Origin: DASVUC01 sp038237225
GTDB taxonomy: Bacteria > Planctomycetota > Phycisphaerae > Tepidisphaerales > Tepidisphaeraceae
NCBI GenBank assembly: GCA_038237225.1
Contig: JBBRYX010000002.1
Coordinates: 124,001 to 188,000 of the forward strand
DNA: 64,000 bases
Direction of reading: 5' to 3'
The position numbers were made by a program, and so were the translations under genes. Below the pieces are notes generated by a model that searched no databases, was not told where the DNA came from, and saw only the letters and a list, made by a program, of their open reading frames with translations. The stretch's first letter is position 1. Each line of letters opens with the position of its first letter. Below, piece by piece: positions 42,377 through 49,450 of this stretch.

Positions 42377-43039
42377 TCACGTAATTCGCAATTCGACGCG
42401 GAAGTTCGGGCGACGGTGCCAGAGTTCCAGCCACGGTTCGGCGTCCCAGAACGTCCACAACAACAGCCTCATTTCGGCAGGCATGTAGAAGTCGTCCTCG
42501 GGCCACTGCTGATGCCATCCGTGCAGAACCGCAGCGTACTCCTTTGAATACAAGGGCCACTGTTCGCTCCACACAGCTTGGTATTCCTGCCCAAGTTCGG
42601 AAGACTCGGCGATGTCGTAGTCGGTCCGTTTCCACTCGTTTTCCGTCAGCCAGTCCATGATGCGGTCGCTGCCGTACAAGCAGACCGCCTGGAGCGGAGC
42701 AAGTGATCGGCGCTCGTACCCGTACAGCGCGCGGCCGTCCGAGCACCCGGCGTCCGCCACTTTCAGGCCCGGCTGGTGGTCCACATGCACGGGCTTGGCC
42801 CAGCCCCAGTGCTTGTCGACATCAAACACGCCAATTGACCCTTCAACGTCAGCCCCGACGGAGCTGAGCCAAGAGCAATCGAAGGTGATCTTGTGCCGGT
42901 CATCCTTTCGCCCGCTGTAGCCGCGTCGTCCCTGCCCGCCCCAGTACGCGACGACAGGTTGGCCGTTCGGCTCCGGCGACAGCAGCAGAGACGGCTTAGC
43001 CAGCCGCTCGCCTTCGGCAAGGAGATCGTCGAGTGTCAT
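42377..43039 (-). CDS. cassette-borne protein of unknown function
   Basis: A 220-residue soluble protein starting MTLDDLLAEGERLAKPS. It is rich in Trp and Tyr (HWGWAKPVHVDHQ, GWHQQWPEDDFY, WTFWDAEPWLELWHRRP) and has no signal peptide, membrane helix or recognisable catalytic motif. The ATG comes five bases after the R' box of the preceding attC, and the stop just before the R'' box of its own attC, leaving almost no spare sequence. It is a clear one-gene cassette. I do not recognise its family. Confidence 0.7.
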   Translation of the reverse strand: MTLDDLLAEGERLAKPSLLLSPEPNGQPVVAYWGGQGRRGYSGRKDDRHKITFDCSWLSSVGADVEGSIGVFDVDKHWGWAKPVHVDHQPGLKVADAGCSDGRALYGYERRSLAPLQAVCLYGSDRIMDWLTENEWKRTDYDIAESSELGQEYQAVWSEQWPLYSKEYAAVLHGWHQQWPEDDFYMPAEMRLLLWTFWDAEPWLELWHRRPNFRVELRIT

Positions 43040-43044
43040 GGCGG

Positions 43045-43144
43045 GATAACGTAATGCCGTTCAATGGCCGGCACCGCGCCGACCGATTTTCAGTTTACCA
43101 GAACACTTGACGCGGGGCCGGTCCATTGCAGCGTTTGGTTATGT
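43045..43144 (-). other. attC site of the 79-aa cassette
   Basis: Minus-strand R'' ACATAAC and R' GTTATCC. Arms CAATGGACCGGCCCCGCG and CGCGGTGCCGGCCATTG pair with one mismatch and one unpaired adenine. The sequence after R'' (CAAACGCTG) resembles that of Vibrio-type VCR attC sites. R'' includes the stop codon of the small membrane protein gene. Confidence 0.9.
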
Positions 43145-43378
43145 GCCGGCCGAAACCAGCACACGCCTGCCGTGCGCCAGCGCAACGACGCCGAGGGGAA
43201 GTAGAAATAACACAAGTGCCACGGACCAATGCCGCCACCAGGGCTGAAATGTGTTCGCGAGTGAGACAGGGCTGACGACGGGCGCACGCGAGAAAAACCA
43301 GCAGACCACGAACCACGCCAGCGCGAACGCCAGTCCGACCAAACAAGCCAAGAAGATGCTTCGGGTTGTGCTACGCAT
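43139..43378 (-). CDS. cassette-borne small membrane protein
   Basis: A 79-residue protein from ATG 43378; an earlier in-frame ATG at 43390 lies within the R' box. Two membrane helices: SIFLACLVGLAFALAWFVVCWFF and the C-terminal HWSVALVLFLLPLGVVALA, joined by a short loop. No family recognised. It is the first cassette of the array as read on the minus strand. Confidence 0.6.
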   Translation of the reverse strand: MRSTTRSIFLACLVGLAFALAWFVVCWFFSRAPVVSPVSLANTFQPWWRHWSVALVLFLLPLGVVALAHGRRVLVSAGT

Positions 43379-43386
43379 GTCGAGGC

Positions 43387-43393
43387 ACATAAC
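43387..43393 (-). other. outer R' box of the array (attI or truncated attC)
   Basis: GTTATGT on the minus strand marks the front boundary of the first cassette and is the exact reverse complement of that cassette's R'' (ACATAAC). The adjoining sequence to 43480 does not form a full attC, so this may be the old attI end or a truncated site. Confidence 0.5.
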
Positions 43394-43844
43394 TAGTGAG
43401 TAACCTGACCGGCGATGCGGTTTAGCATCCGCGGTGCTGGGTGCAGGATATCACGCTAAGCGCCTGTGGGGCAACGGCGTTGCGCCCGGAAGCGGGGTTG
43501 TGCGCGCGGGATGAAAACCCGACGGGTGGGGGCGGCGCGGCGTGATATCTTGCGCGTCGGGCGCGCCGTGGCCGCAGGGGAAGATCAAAGCGTCCTCTCC
43601 CAAGGGCAGCGCGCGGTGACCTGGCGCCGGCGCGGGATGACCTGGCGCCGGCGCGGGATGACCTGGCGCTGGCGCGAGTGAAAACTAGGGGGACGGGATT
43701 CGATTCACCAGATCACGGGTCAGGGCTCGTCGTTGACGGCGGCTACACCAACTGAATCGACCCCTTCGGCATTTTCCTCCCCGCAGCACCGCGTCTGCGG
43801 TTGACCGCAAAGCCTCGCCGGCGGGATCGGTGGAGAACGACCGG
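43394..43844. other. gene-free region with a 21-bp tandem repeat
   Basis: About 450 bp between the cassette array and the nucleotidyltransferase gene. I find no integrase or other gene. At 43621-43678 the 21-bp unit CTGGCGCCGGCGCGGGATGAC occurs nearly three times in tandem. Confidence 0.6.
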
Positions 43845-44168
43845 TCAGGCTTCGATCACCACGCCTTCGCGGCGCGCCACTTCGAGGATGATGCGGGAAT
43901 CATCGGTTTCCCATTCCTTCTCGCCGCAGGCGACGGGCTCGATCCGGGAATCGGTGTCAATGCGCAGCCGCCAGAGGGTAGCCACCAGGTCATGGGTGCG
44001 TGGAGGTTCCAGGGCCGAGGAAAGCACTACCACATCAATATCGCTCAGCTCATGGGCGTCGCCGCGAGCCCGCGATCCGAAAAGGATCGCCTTGCGCGCG
44101 GGGATGCCGACTTGGGCGGCGGCGCGGAGGTAATCGCGGACTACTTGTTGAATTGCTGGAGCAACCAT
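43845..44168 (-). CDS. MNT-type minimal nucleotidyltransferase (antitoxin-like)
   Basis: A 107-residue protein from ATG 44168 (MVAPAIQQVVRDYLRAA). The polymerase-beta-like active site is intact: FGSRARGDAHELSDIDVVV (G-S-x10-D-x-D spacing). MntA-type proteins of HEPN/MNT pairs neutralise a HEPN RNase toxin, in characterised cases by adenylylating it. Here the gene overlaps by 28 bases the end of a HEPN-like frame whose front is missing (44141-44233), so it appears to be an orphaned antitoxin. Confidence 0.8.
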   Translation of the reverse strand: MVAPAIQQVVRDYLRAAAQVGIPARKAILFGSRARGDAHELSDIDVVVLSSALEPPRTHDLVATLWRLRIDTDSRIEPVACGEKEWETDDSRIILEVARREGVVIEA

Positions 44169-44233
44169 TGGTATGCCTCGTTGGCGCGAGCCAGTTCTCT
44201 TTCCGTTAATGCGCGATCGACGACCGCCGGGTG
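44141..44233 (-). pseudogene. 3' remnant of a HEPN toxin-like gene
   Basis: The minus-strand frame reads about 30 codons (VVDRALTERELARANEAYQW, then LLQQFNK) to a stop that overlaps the MNT gene, just as in intact HEPN/MNT pairs. Upstream, the sequence changes to a short imperfect direct repeat (GTGGAACCAA) with no helical HEPN core. I infer a truncated toxin gene. The match is to a short helical tail only, so certainty is limited. Confidence 0.45.
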
Positions 44234-44650
44234 GAACCAAGGGGAGTGGAACCAACGGGACGGGAGTCATTTTGCTTTGTTGCATGTTACTGACTTTGAA
44301 AATCCCCGCACCTGCCGCGCCTGTTAGTCTTAATGACTGCCGTCCCCTTCCCTTAGCCCGGCATCGTCATCGATGTTCAAGTTGCGTGGTAACCTAATTC
44401 ATTCGCAATCAACAGGAAACAAGGGGGTATCCGCCGGTGTCGAGTGTGACGCGACAGTTGGGGGCGTTTCGATTGAAGGGGTCGGCGGTTCGAATTAGCA
44501 ACGACGGAGGGCGTTGCGAAAGGCATAACCGGAAGCGTCGCGTCTCAATGAAGGGGAAACGGGCGTGGTTATGGGCGGGTTGTGATTGTAAAGGGGGCGG
44601 ATGTCGATGGAAGAGAAGGGAGATCGCGCTGATCCGACGGGAGTGACATT
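44234..44650. other. gene-free region
   Basis: About 400 bp with no gene I can support. Short open frames on the plus strand lack ribosome sites. The last 20 bases hold GGGAG eight bases before the start of the small membrane protein gene. Confidence 0.5.
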
Positions 44651-44857
44651 ATGGATTTCAATCTGATCATGGTATCGATGGTGTTTGGGACGGTTGGGAT
44701 GGGGATGTTCATGTATGGGAAGAATGCGGGGCGGATGGTGCCGCTGGGGGTGGGGGTGGGGCTGATGGTGGTGCCTTATTTTATTCCGAACCTGTTGGCG
44801 ATGGTGGTGGTTTGCGGGGGGATGCTGGCGGTGCCTTGGGTGATTCGGGACACGTGA
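44651..44857 (+). CDS. small membrane protein
   Basis: A 68-residue protein with two hydrophobic helices (LIMVSMVFGTVGMGMFMYG and PYFIPNLLAMVVVCGGMLAVPW) linked by a glycine-rich turn containing K-N-A-G-R-M-V-P. This matches a widespread family of small proteins of about 70 residues, sometimes labelled amino-acid transport protein, of unknown role. GGGAG precedes the ATG by eight bases. A heptanucleotide tandem repeat begins in its stop codon. Confidence 0.75.
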   Translation: MDFNLIMVSMVFGTVGMGMFMYGKNAGRMVPLGVGVGLMVVPYFIPNLLAMVVVCGGMLAVPWVIRDT

Positions 44858-44930
44858 AACGTGATTCGTGAAACGTGAAACGTGAAACGTGAAACGTGAT
44901 TCGTGATTCGTGACTTGTGGCTTGTGACTT
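44854..44930. repeat. heptanucleotide tandem repeat
   Basis: Eleven tandem 7-bp units, GTGAAAC and its variants GTGATTC, GTGACTT and GTGGCTT. The array starts in the stop codon of the small membrane protein gene and runs up to the DinB remnant. Confidence 0.9.
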
Positions 44931-44941
44931 GTCGGGGGGGG

Positions 44942-45124
44942 TCAGGTGAATTTCCATTCGGGTTGGTCGGCGGAATTGAAGTAGACGGCGGGGACGGGGA
45001 TGTTCAGGAGTCTGAGATAGACGCAGAGCTGGGCGCGGTGGTGGATGAGATGGTTCAGGCACCCGGTGCGGAGGATGAAGGCGCGGGGTTGGGTGATCAG
45101 GATTTGGTTGCCGTTCTTGAGGGA
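44942..45124 (-). pseudogene. 3' remnant of a DinB-family gene
   Basis: The last 60 codons of a long minus-strand frame read FILRTGCLNHLIHHRAQL and VYLRLLNIPVPAVYFNSAD, the well-known C-terminal metal-site helix and end of DinB/DUF664 four-helix proteins, including the H-x3-H pair. Further upstream the frame is only the antisense of the PLP enzyme gene. The N-terminal three quarters of the DinB gene are missing, so this is a decayed or truncated copy. Confidence 0.75.
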
Positions 45125-45130
45125 CCGGTC

Positions 45131-46192
45131 ATGACAAACGGGGGCGGGGGGTGTATCACTCTTGGGATGCACGCGAAGGAGCCTGTGAGGGTGCGGCTGG
45201 CGAATCTGCCGACGGCGGTGGTGGAGATGAAGAATCTCGCGCGGCACATGGGCGTGGAGAGGGTGCTGCTGAAGCGTGATGATCTGACGGGCATTGAGAC
45301 CAGCGGGAACAAGGTGCGGAAGTTGGAATATGTGGTGGCGGATGCGATCGCGACGGGGGCGGATACGCTGGTGACGCATGGGGGTTTTCAGTCGAACCAT
45401 TGCCGGGCGACGGCGGCGATTGGGGCGCGGCTGGGGTTGAAGGTGCGGTTGCTGTTGCGAAGTCCTGAGGAGGTATTGGAGGTGGAGCGCTCCGCGCGTG
45501 CGTTGCATGCGGGCTATCGGCGGGAGGGGAATCTGTTTTTTGATTATCTTTTTGGCGCGGACGTGACGCATCATTCGGCGGAGGAATACAACGGGAAGCG
45601 GAAGGAGTTGATGGAGGGGGCGATGGATGAGGAGCGGCGGGAGGGGCGGAAGCCTTACTTTTTTCCGGTGGGGGCGAGCGTGCCGCTGGGGTGCTGGGGG
45701 TACGTGCGGTGCGCAGCGGAGATGGTGGAGCAGTTGGGGAAGGAGACCGCGGTGGATGTTTTTGCGGCGGTGAGTTCGAGCGGCACGTATGCGGGGCTGG
45801 TGCTGGGGAAGTCGCTGTTTGGGCTGAAGAACTGGCGGATGGTGGGTGTGCCGGTGAGTGACAGCGTGGCGTATTTTCAGAAGGACGTGCGTGAGCTGGT
45901 GGGGAAGACGGTGGAGCAGTTTGGGTTGGGATTGGGTGAGGACCAGACGCCGGTGGAATTTTTGGACGGGTATATTGGGGAAGGGTATGCGCTTCCGTAT
46001 CCAGCGGAGATTGAGATGATCAAGACGGTCGCGCGCTTGGAGGGGATTTGTCTGGATCCGACCTATACCGGGAAGGCGATGACGGGATTTGTGGAAGCAG
46101 TTCGGAGTGGCGGTGTAAGGCGGGGAGCATTGCCGGTGTTTGTGCATACGGGCGGGGTGTTTGGGCTGATGGCTCGGAGGGATTTGTTTTGA
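45131..46192 (+). CDS. PLP-dependent D-cysteine desulfhydrase/ACC deaminase family enzyme
   Basis: A 353-residue fold-type II PLP enzyme. GAGGG precedes ATG 45131 by seven bases; ATG 45167 (MHAKEPVRV) is an alternative. Recognised: VLLKRDDLTGIETSGNKVRKLEY with the PLP lysine in GNKVRKLE, THGGFQSNHCRATAA (phosphate and substrate contacts), PVGASVPLGCWGYV and the C-terminal LDPTYTGKAMTGF with VFVHTGGVFGL. Family members break D-cysteine, L-cysteate or ACC into ammonia and a keto acid. The exact substrate is unclear. The gene has replaced the front of a DinB gene on its left. Confidence 0.9.
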   Translation: MTNGGGGCITLGMHAKEPVRVRLANLPTAVVEMKNLARHMGVERVLLKRDDLTGIETSGNKVRKLEYVVADAIATGADTLVTHGGFQSNHCRATAAIGARLGLKVRLLLRSPEEVLEVERSARALHAGYRREGNLFFDYLFGADVTHHSAEEYNGKRKELMEGAMDEERREGRKPYFFPVGASVPLGCWGYVRCAAEMVEQLGKETAVDVFAAVSSSGTYAGLVLGKSLFGLKNWRMVGVPVSDSVAYFQKDVRELVGKTVEQFGLGLGEDQTPVEFLDGYIGEGYALPYPAEIEMIKTVARLEGICLDPTYTGKAMTGFVEAVRSGGVRRGALPVFVHTGGVFGLMARRDLF

Positions 46193-47256
46193 AGAGCAGA
46201 TTTAAGATTTCGTTTGTGACCTATCAGCATTGGGTGCTTGTCGCGCTGTGCGCGACATTGCTTGCGGCCGAGTCGACGACGGCGCCGACGACGCGGCAGG
46301 CGGATGAGATTCGGCGGGGGGTCGTGATGGGGGGATCGCCGGAGGAGCGGACGAGGAAGGTTTATGAGCAGATTGTGCGGAAGGTTGAGCCGGAAGGGGT
46401 GGGGGAGGTGAAACGGCTGGCGCAGTACCTGGAGTTTTTTAAGAAGGATTTTGTTGAGGATCCTCGGCAGTTTGCGATTTCGCTCGAACTCGATGGTGGT
46501 GCGGTCACAGGCTATGTGGAGTGTGAGGAACACCGGGAGTCGCTCGGCCAGTTCCTGAAGTACTTGAAGCTGGAGGGCGTGAAGGAGCAGGTGGAATTGC
46601 TGCCGTCGGCGGAGCTTTCGGAGAAGAAGTTTGGGGTGGTGACGGCGGAGAGTTCTTTTTTGTATGACCGTCCCAGCGGGAAGGGCGAGACGTTGACGGA
46701 ATGCGCCAAGGGGGATGGGGTGTGGCTGCTGAAGGACGGGCACGAGGGGAGGGTTTTGTGTCATGGGCCGGGCGGGTATGTGGGGTGGATTGATGATGCG
46801 GATGTGCGGCGGGTGGAGGGCGGGGAGTTTGATCGGGTGATCAACAGCAAGGCGACCGATGAGCGCGTGGAGAAGGTGATCGCTTCGGCGAAGAGGTTGA
46901 TGGGTGTGAAGTATGTTTGGGGAGGGCTGAGCGCGTCGGGGGTGGATTGTTCGGGGTTGGTGCAGAGGTCGATGGGTCAGGTGGGGGTGATGATGCCGCG
47001 GGATGCGGATCAGCAGTCGCTGGTGGGGAAGCTGGTGGCGACGCGGTGGCATCGATCATCATTGCGGCGCGGGGATCTGCTGTATTTTATCGGACGGCGG
47101 GGGACGATTCATCACACGGCGATTTATTTGGGGGAGAATCAACTGATTGAAGCGGCGGATCCGGGTGTGAAGGTTTCGAGTTTTGATTCTTCGGATCAGA
47201 ACTATGAGAAGAAGCGGGATGAGACGTTCTTTTTTGCGAAGAGGGTTTTGGAGTAG
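46189..47256 (+). CDS. NlpC/P60 family peptidoglycan hydrolase
   Basis: A 355-residue protein that I start at TTG 46189, overlapping the previous stop (TTGA) with GGAGGG seven bases upstream; no ATG is well placed. A membrane/signal segment (HWVLVALCATLLAA) follows. Residues about 140-220 look SH3-like (AESSFLYDRPSGKGE, VWLLKDGHEGRV, GYVGWIDDADV). The C-terminal NlpC/P60 domain has the catalytic cysteine in ASGVDCSGLVQRSM, the histidine in TIHHTAIYLGENQLIEA and a further polar residue. It cleaves stem peptides of peptidoglycan in the periplasm and pairs with the amidase gene that follows. Confidence 0.9.
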   Translation: MKSRFKISFVTYQHWVLVALCATLLAAESTTAPTTRQADEIRRGVVMGGSPEERTRKVYEQIVRKVEPEGVGEVKRLAQYLEFFKKDFVEDPRQFAISLELDGGAVTGYVECEEHRESLGQFLKYLKLEGVKEQVELLPSAELSEKKFGVVTAESSFLYDRPSGKGETLTECAKGDGVWLLKDGHEGRVLCHGPGGYVGWIDDADVRRVEGGEFDRVINSKATDERVEKVIASAKRLMGVKYVWGGLSASGVDCSGLVQRSMGQVGVMMPRDADQQSLVGKLVATRWHRSSLRRGDLLYFIGRRGTIHHTAIYLGENQLIEAADPGVKVSSFDSSDQNYEKKRDETFFFAKRVLE

Positions 47257-47267
47257 AGCATCGTTGA

Positions 47268-47290
47268 CACGGGCTGGAAGCCCGTGCTAC
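47268..47290. repeat. palindromic repeat just upstream of the amidase gene
   Basis: CACGGGCTGGAAGCCCGTG (47268-47286) followed by CTAC. The next bases, GGGGAGAGCA, form the ribosome binding site of the amidase gene, ten bases after the repeat. Confidence 0.85.
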
Positions 47291-47300
47291 GGGGAGAGCA

Positions 47301-47978
47301 ATGAAAGTAATTACAATCATTCTGACGGTGGTGATGTTGGGCGCGGGGGAGAAGCCGGTTGTGTCGAAGCCGGAGATGGTGACGCGGGAGCAGTGGGGAT
47401 CGGCGCCGCAGGCGCTTCCGGATTCGAGGAAGCATGTGCCGAAGTACATCACCATTCACCATGCGGGGGTGAAGTGGAAGGATGGGACCGACCCGGCGAA
47501 GTTCATCAAGAGCATGCAGAAGTGGGGGCAGCGGGAGAAGAACTGGCCGGACCTTGCGTATCACTTCATGATTGCACCGGACGGGCGGATCTTCGAGGCA
47601 CGGTCGGTGGAGTACGAGCCGGAAAGCAACACGAAGTACGATCTGCAGGGTCACATCGGCATCGAGTTGATGGGGAACTTTGAAGTGGAACGGATGAGCG
47701 AGGCGCAGCTTCAGAGCCTGGTGAAGCTGACGGCGTGGGTGAGCGAGGAATTGAAGATCGATCCGGCGAATATCGGGGGGCACAGGGATCGCGCGCCGAA
47801 GCAAACGAGCTGTCCGGGTAAGGATTGCTATCGGTACATCGAGGATGGACAGATTCGAAAGTGGGTGGAGGAGCTGCAGGCGGGGAAGATTCCGGAGATT
47901 AGGTTAAGGGACGCGCTGGAGGGTGGGCCGGCGGAGATGATCGGCGGGGTGGCGGCGACGCAGCCGGCGGAAAAGTGA
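47301..47978 (+). CDS. N-acetylmuramoyl-L-alanine amidase (PGRP/Amidase_2 type)
   Basis: A 225-residue protein with a short hydrophobic leader (MKVITIILTVVMLGAG). The amidase_2 zinc site is evident: first histidine in YITIHHAGV, the catalytic Tyr/His region DLAYHFMIAPDGRIFEAR, GHIGIELMGNFE and the last zinc histidine/cysteine in GGHRDRAPKQTSCPG. It would cleave the amide bond between muramic acid and L-Ala in the periplasm. GGGGAG lies just before the ATG at the edge of a palindromic repeat. It probably works with the preceding NlpC/P60 enzyme. Confidence 0.92.
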   Translation: MKVITIILTVVMLGAGEKPVVSKPEMVTREQWGSAPQALPDSRKHVPKYITIHHAGVKWKDGTDPAKFIKSMQKWGQREKNWPDLAYHFMIAPDGRIFEARSVEYEPESNTKYDLQGHIGIELMGNFEVERMSEAQLQSLVKLTAWVSEELKIDPANIGGHRDRAPKQTSCPGKDCYRYIEDGQIRKWVEELQAGKIPEIRLRDALEGGPAEMIGGVAATQPAEK

Positions 47979-47985
47979 TCGCTCG

Positions 47986-48219
47986 TTAATTGTTCCACTG
48001 GCGCTCGAGGTCGTGGATTTCGGATTCGCGATTGACCCAGCGATGGAGTTTGTAGAAGCCGAGGACTTTGCGCTTGGCGAGGGGGGAGTTGACGACGTCG
48101 TTGATCGTTAAGTTCGTGAAGGCGAGGACGCGGTGGAGGTTTTTTTGGATGATGAGGCGTTCGTTGCGCTGGGGAAGCTGGGGGAGGGTGGGGCGTAGGT
48201 TGAACAGGTCGAACGACAT
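47986..48219 (-). CDS. small hypothetical protein
   Basis: A 77-residue basic protein from ATG 48219 (MSFDLFNLRPTLPQLPQ); an ATG at 48252 would add 11 residues. It is predicted mainly helical with RNERLIIQKNLHRVLAF and LHRWVNRESEIHDLERQW. No family is recognised. It converges with the amidase gene, eight bases apart, and an AT-rich repeat lies directly upstream. The codon pattern looks coding, but support is moderate. Confidence 0.5.
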   Translation of the reverse strand: MSFDLFNLRPTLPQLPQRNERLIIQKNLHRVLAFTNLTINDVVNSPLAKRKVLGFYKLHRWVNRESEIHDLERQWNN

Positions 48220-48246
48220 CTTGTGATAGATGATAGGGGAGGCGAT

Positions 48247-48284
48247 TGACAATTGAAAATTCCAATTGCCAATTGAAAATTGGT
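48247..48284. repeat. AT-rich inverted repeat (CAATTG family)
   Basis: GACAATTGAAAATTCCAATTG followed by CCAATTGAAAATTGG consists of AATTG/CAATT blocks in both orientations and is related to the repeat at 29523-29553. It is far more AT-rich than its surroundings and fills the gap between two minus-strand genes. Confidence 0.75.
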
Positions 48285-48286
48285 TG

Positions 48287-49327
48287 TCAGGATTCGGGTT
48301 GGGCTAGAGGGGCGGGGGCCGGCGGCGGGGCTTTGTGGGTGAGCGCGGCAACAATTCTGTCGACGTGCACGTGGCAGTTTTCGATGAAGACGGTGTACTT
48401 GTTCTGTGTGCCTCCTGTTGCCGTGCCGGCGACGTAGATTCCGGGGACGTTGGTTTCCATGGTGCGGTCGTCGTAGGCGGGGGCGTGGTTTTCGCCGGTG
48501 AGCTGGATGCCGGTGAGTTGGAAGAGGGTGTTGTCTTGTTCGTAGCCGATCAATGACAGTACGAAGTCGGCCCGAACTTCGGAGGTGCGTCCGTCGTCAT
48601 GGCGAAGCTTCACGTGCGACTCGGTGATTTCCAGGGGGACGGTGTTGAAGTACGTCGCGATGCAGCCGCTCTTAAATAGCGCCGTGATCTCCGGCATCAG
48701 CCAGTACTTGATGCTGGATGCGGGAAGATCGCTCTTGCGGTAGCTCATGGAGACGCGGGCGCCGGCATTGTGGGACCGCAGAGCGGCTTCGACGGCGGAG
48801 TTTTTGCCGCCGATCACCAGGATGTTTTGGTTGAAGTAAGTGTGCGGGTCCTGGAAGTAATGATGGACGTGGGGCAGATTCTCTCCTGGAATGTTCAGCA
48901 TGCGGGGATGATCGGTGCCGCCGGTGCAGAGGATGATTTTTCCGGCGCGATAGGTGCGCTGACCTTCGCGGTGGTGGGTGGTCAGGACGAATTCGTCGGC
49001 GACGCGGTCGACGCGGACGATGGGCTCGTAGGTGTTGATTTTCAAGTCGTACAGGCGGACGACGGTGCGCAGGTAAGTAAGATACTGCTCGCGGGTGGCC
49101 TTGGTCTGATCGGGGGTTTCGAGTGGGACGCCGGCGATGGCGATGCGCTCGTTTGAGCTGAAGAATTTGGTTTGTGGGGCGAACCAACTGATCGTGTAGC
49201 CGATCTGCTTCGAATCGAACTGGAGGTAATCGATTCCGGCTTTTTTCAGGGCGACGGCAAGCTCGAGCCCGATCGGTCCGGCGCCGATGATCGCGATGTC
49301 CGTGCGGGGGGAATCCATGGTCGACAA
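48287..49327 (-). CDS. YpdA-type FAD/NADPH oxidoreductase
   Basis: A 346-residue two-dinucleotide-binding protein. FAD motif AIIGAGPIGLELA near the start, NADPH motif LVIGGKNSAVEAALR in the middle, and the FAD-closing VPGIYVAGTATGG at the end. ISWFAPQTKFFSSNERIAIAGVPL is typical of YpdA, the bacillithiol disulfide reductase family. Relatives in bacteria without bacillithiol have unknown thiol or quinone substrates; planctomycete use is uncertain. The C-terminal Ala/Pro tail is lineage-specific. Confidence 0.85.
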   Translation of the reverse strand: MSTMDSPRTDIAIIGAGPIGLELAVALKKAGIDYLQFDSKQIGYTISWFAPQTKFFSSNERIAIAGVPLETPDQTKATREQYLTYLRTVVRLYDLKINTYEPIVRVDRVADEFVLTTHHREGQRTYRAGKIILCTGGTDHPRMLNIPGENLPHVHHYFQDPHTYFNQNILVIGGKNSAVEAALRSHNAGARVSMSYRKSDLPASSIKYWLMPEITALFKSGCIATYFNTVPLEITESHVKLRHDDGRTSEVRADFVLSLIGYEQDNTLFQLTGIQLTGENHAPAYDDRTMETNVPGIYVAGTATGGTQNKYTVFIENCHVHVDRIVAALTHKAPPPAPAPLAQPES

Positions 49328-49410
49328 TGATAGGCGGCGAGCGGCTTGGCGCGTGAGTTCGCGGTGCGTCGTGTAATTCTAACTGCGTCTCCGGGGAAAT
49401 GTGCTACGGT

Positions 49411-49437
49411 GGGAAACGGGCGGGTCACCCGTGGCAC
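49411..49437. repeat. palindromic repeat upstream of the secreted TIM-barrel gene
   Basis: ACGGGCGGGTCACCCGT with ACGGG/CCCGT arms, followed by GGCACG and then the AAGGAG ribosome site of the gene starting at 49451. It is a shorter variant of the genome's ACGGG-type palindromes. Confidence 0.6.
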
Positions 49438-49450
49438 GAAGGAGTTTTGT

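Larger units (their letters stand above)
40459..43393 (-). mobile_element. integron gene-cassette array without a visible integrase
   Basis: Five cassettes on the minus strand, with boundaries inferred from the G/TT crossover points: 43392-43051, 43050-42276, 42275-41626, 41625-41338 and 41337-40465. Four complete attC sites of about 100 bp lie at 43045-43144, 42270-42369, 41620-41721 and 40459-40560, and a collapsed one at 41332-41350. The seven-base box at the front of each cassette is the reverse complement of the R'' box at its own end (GTTATGT/ACATAAC, GTTATCC/GGATAAC, GTTATGC/GCATAAC, GTTATTC/GAATAAC). This is what circular cassette insertion produces. All genes run in the attC direction. 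No integron integrase gene lies within the window. Confidence 0.88.

Noticed and set aside
43394..43844. Degenerate integron integrase next to the array
   Set aside because: I looked for a tyrosine-recombinase frame on both strands in this stretch and found none; the sequence is mostly short tandem repeats.
45125..46147. Long minus-strand open frame opposite the PLP enzyme
   Set aside because: It is the antisense of a well-supported PLP enzyme gene. Only its last 60 codons, beyond that gene, resemble a real family (DinB).
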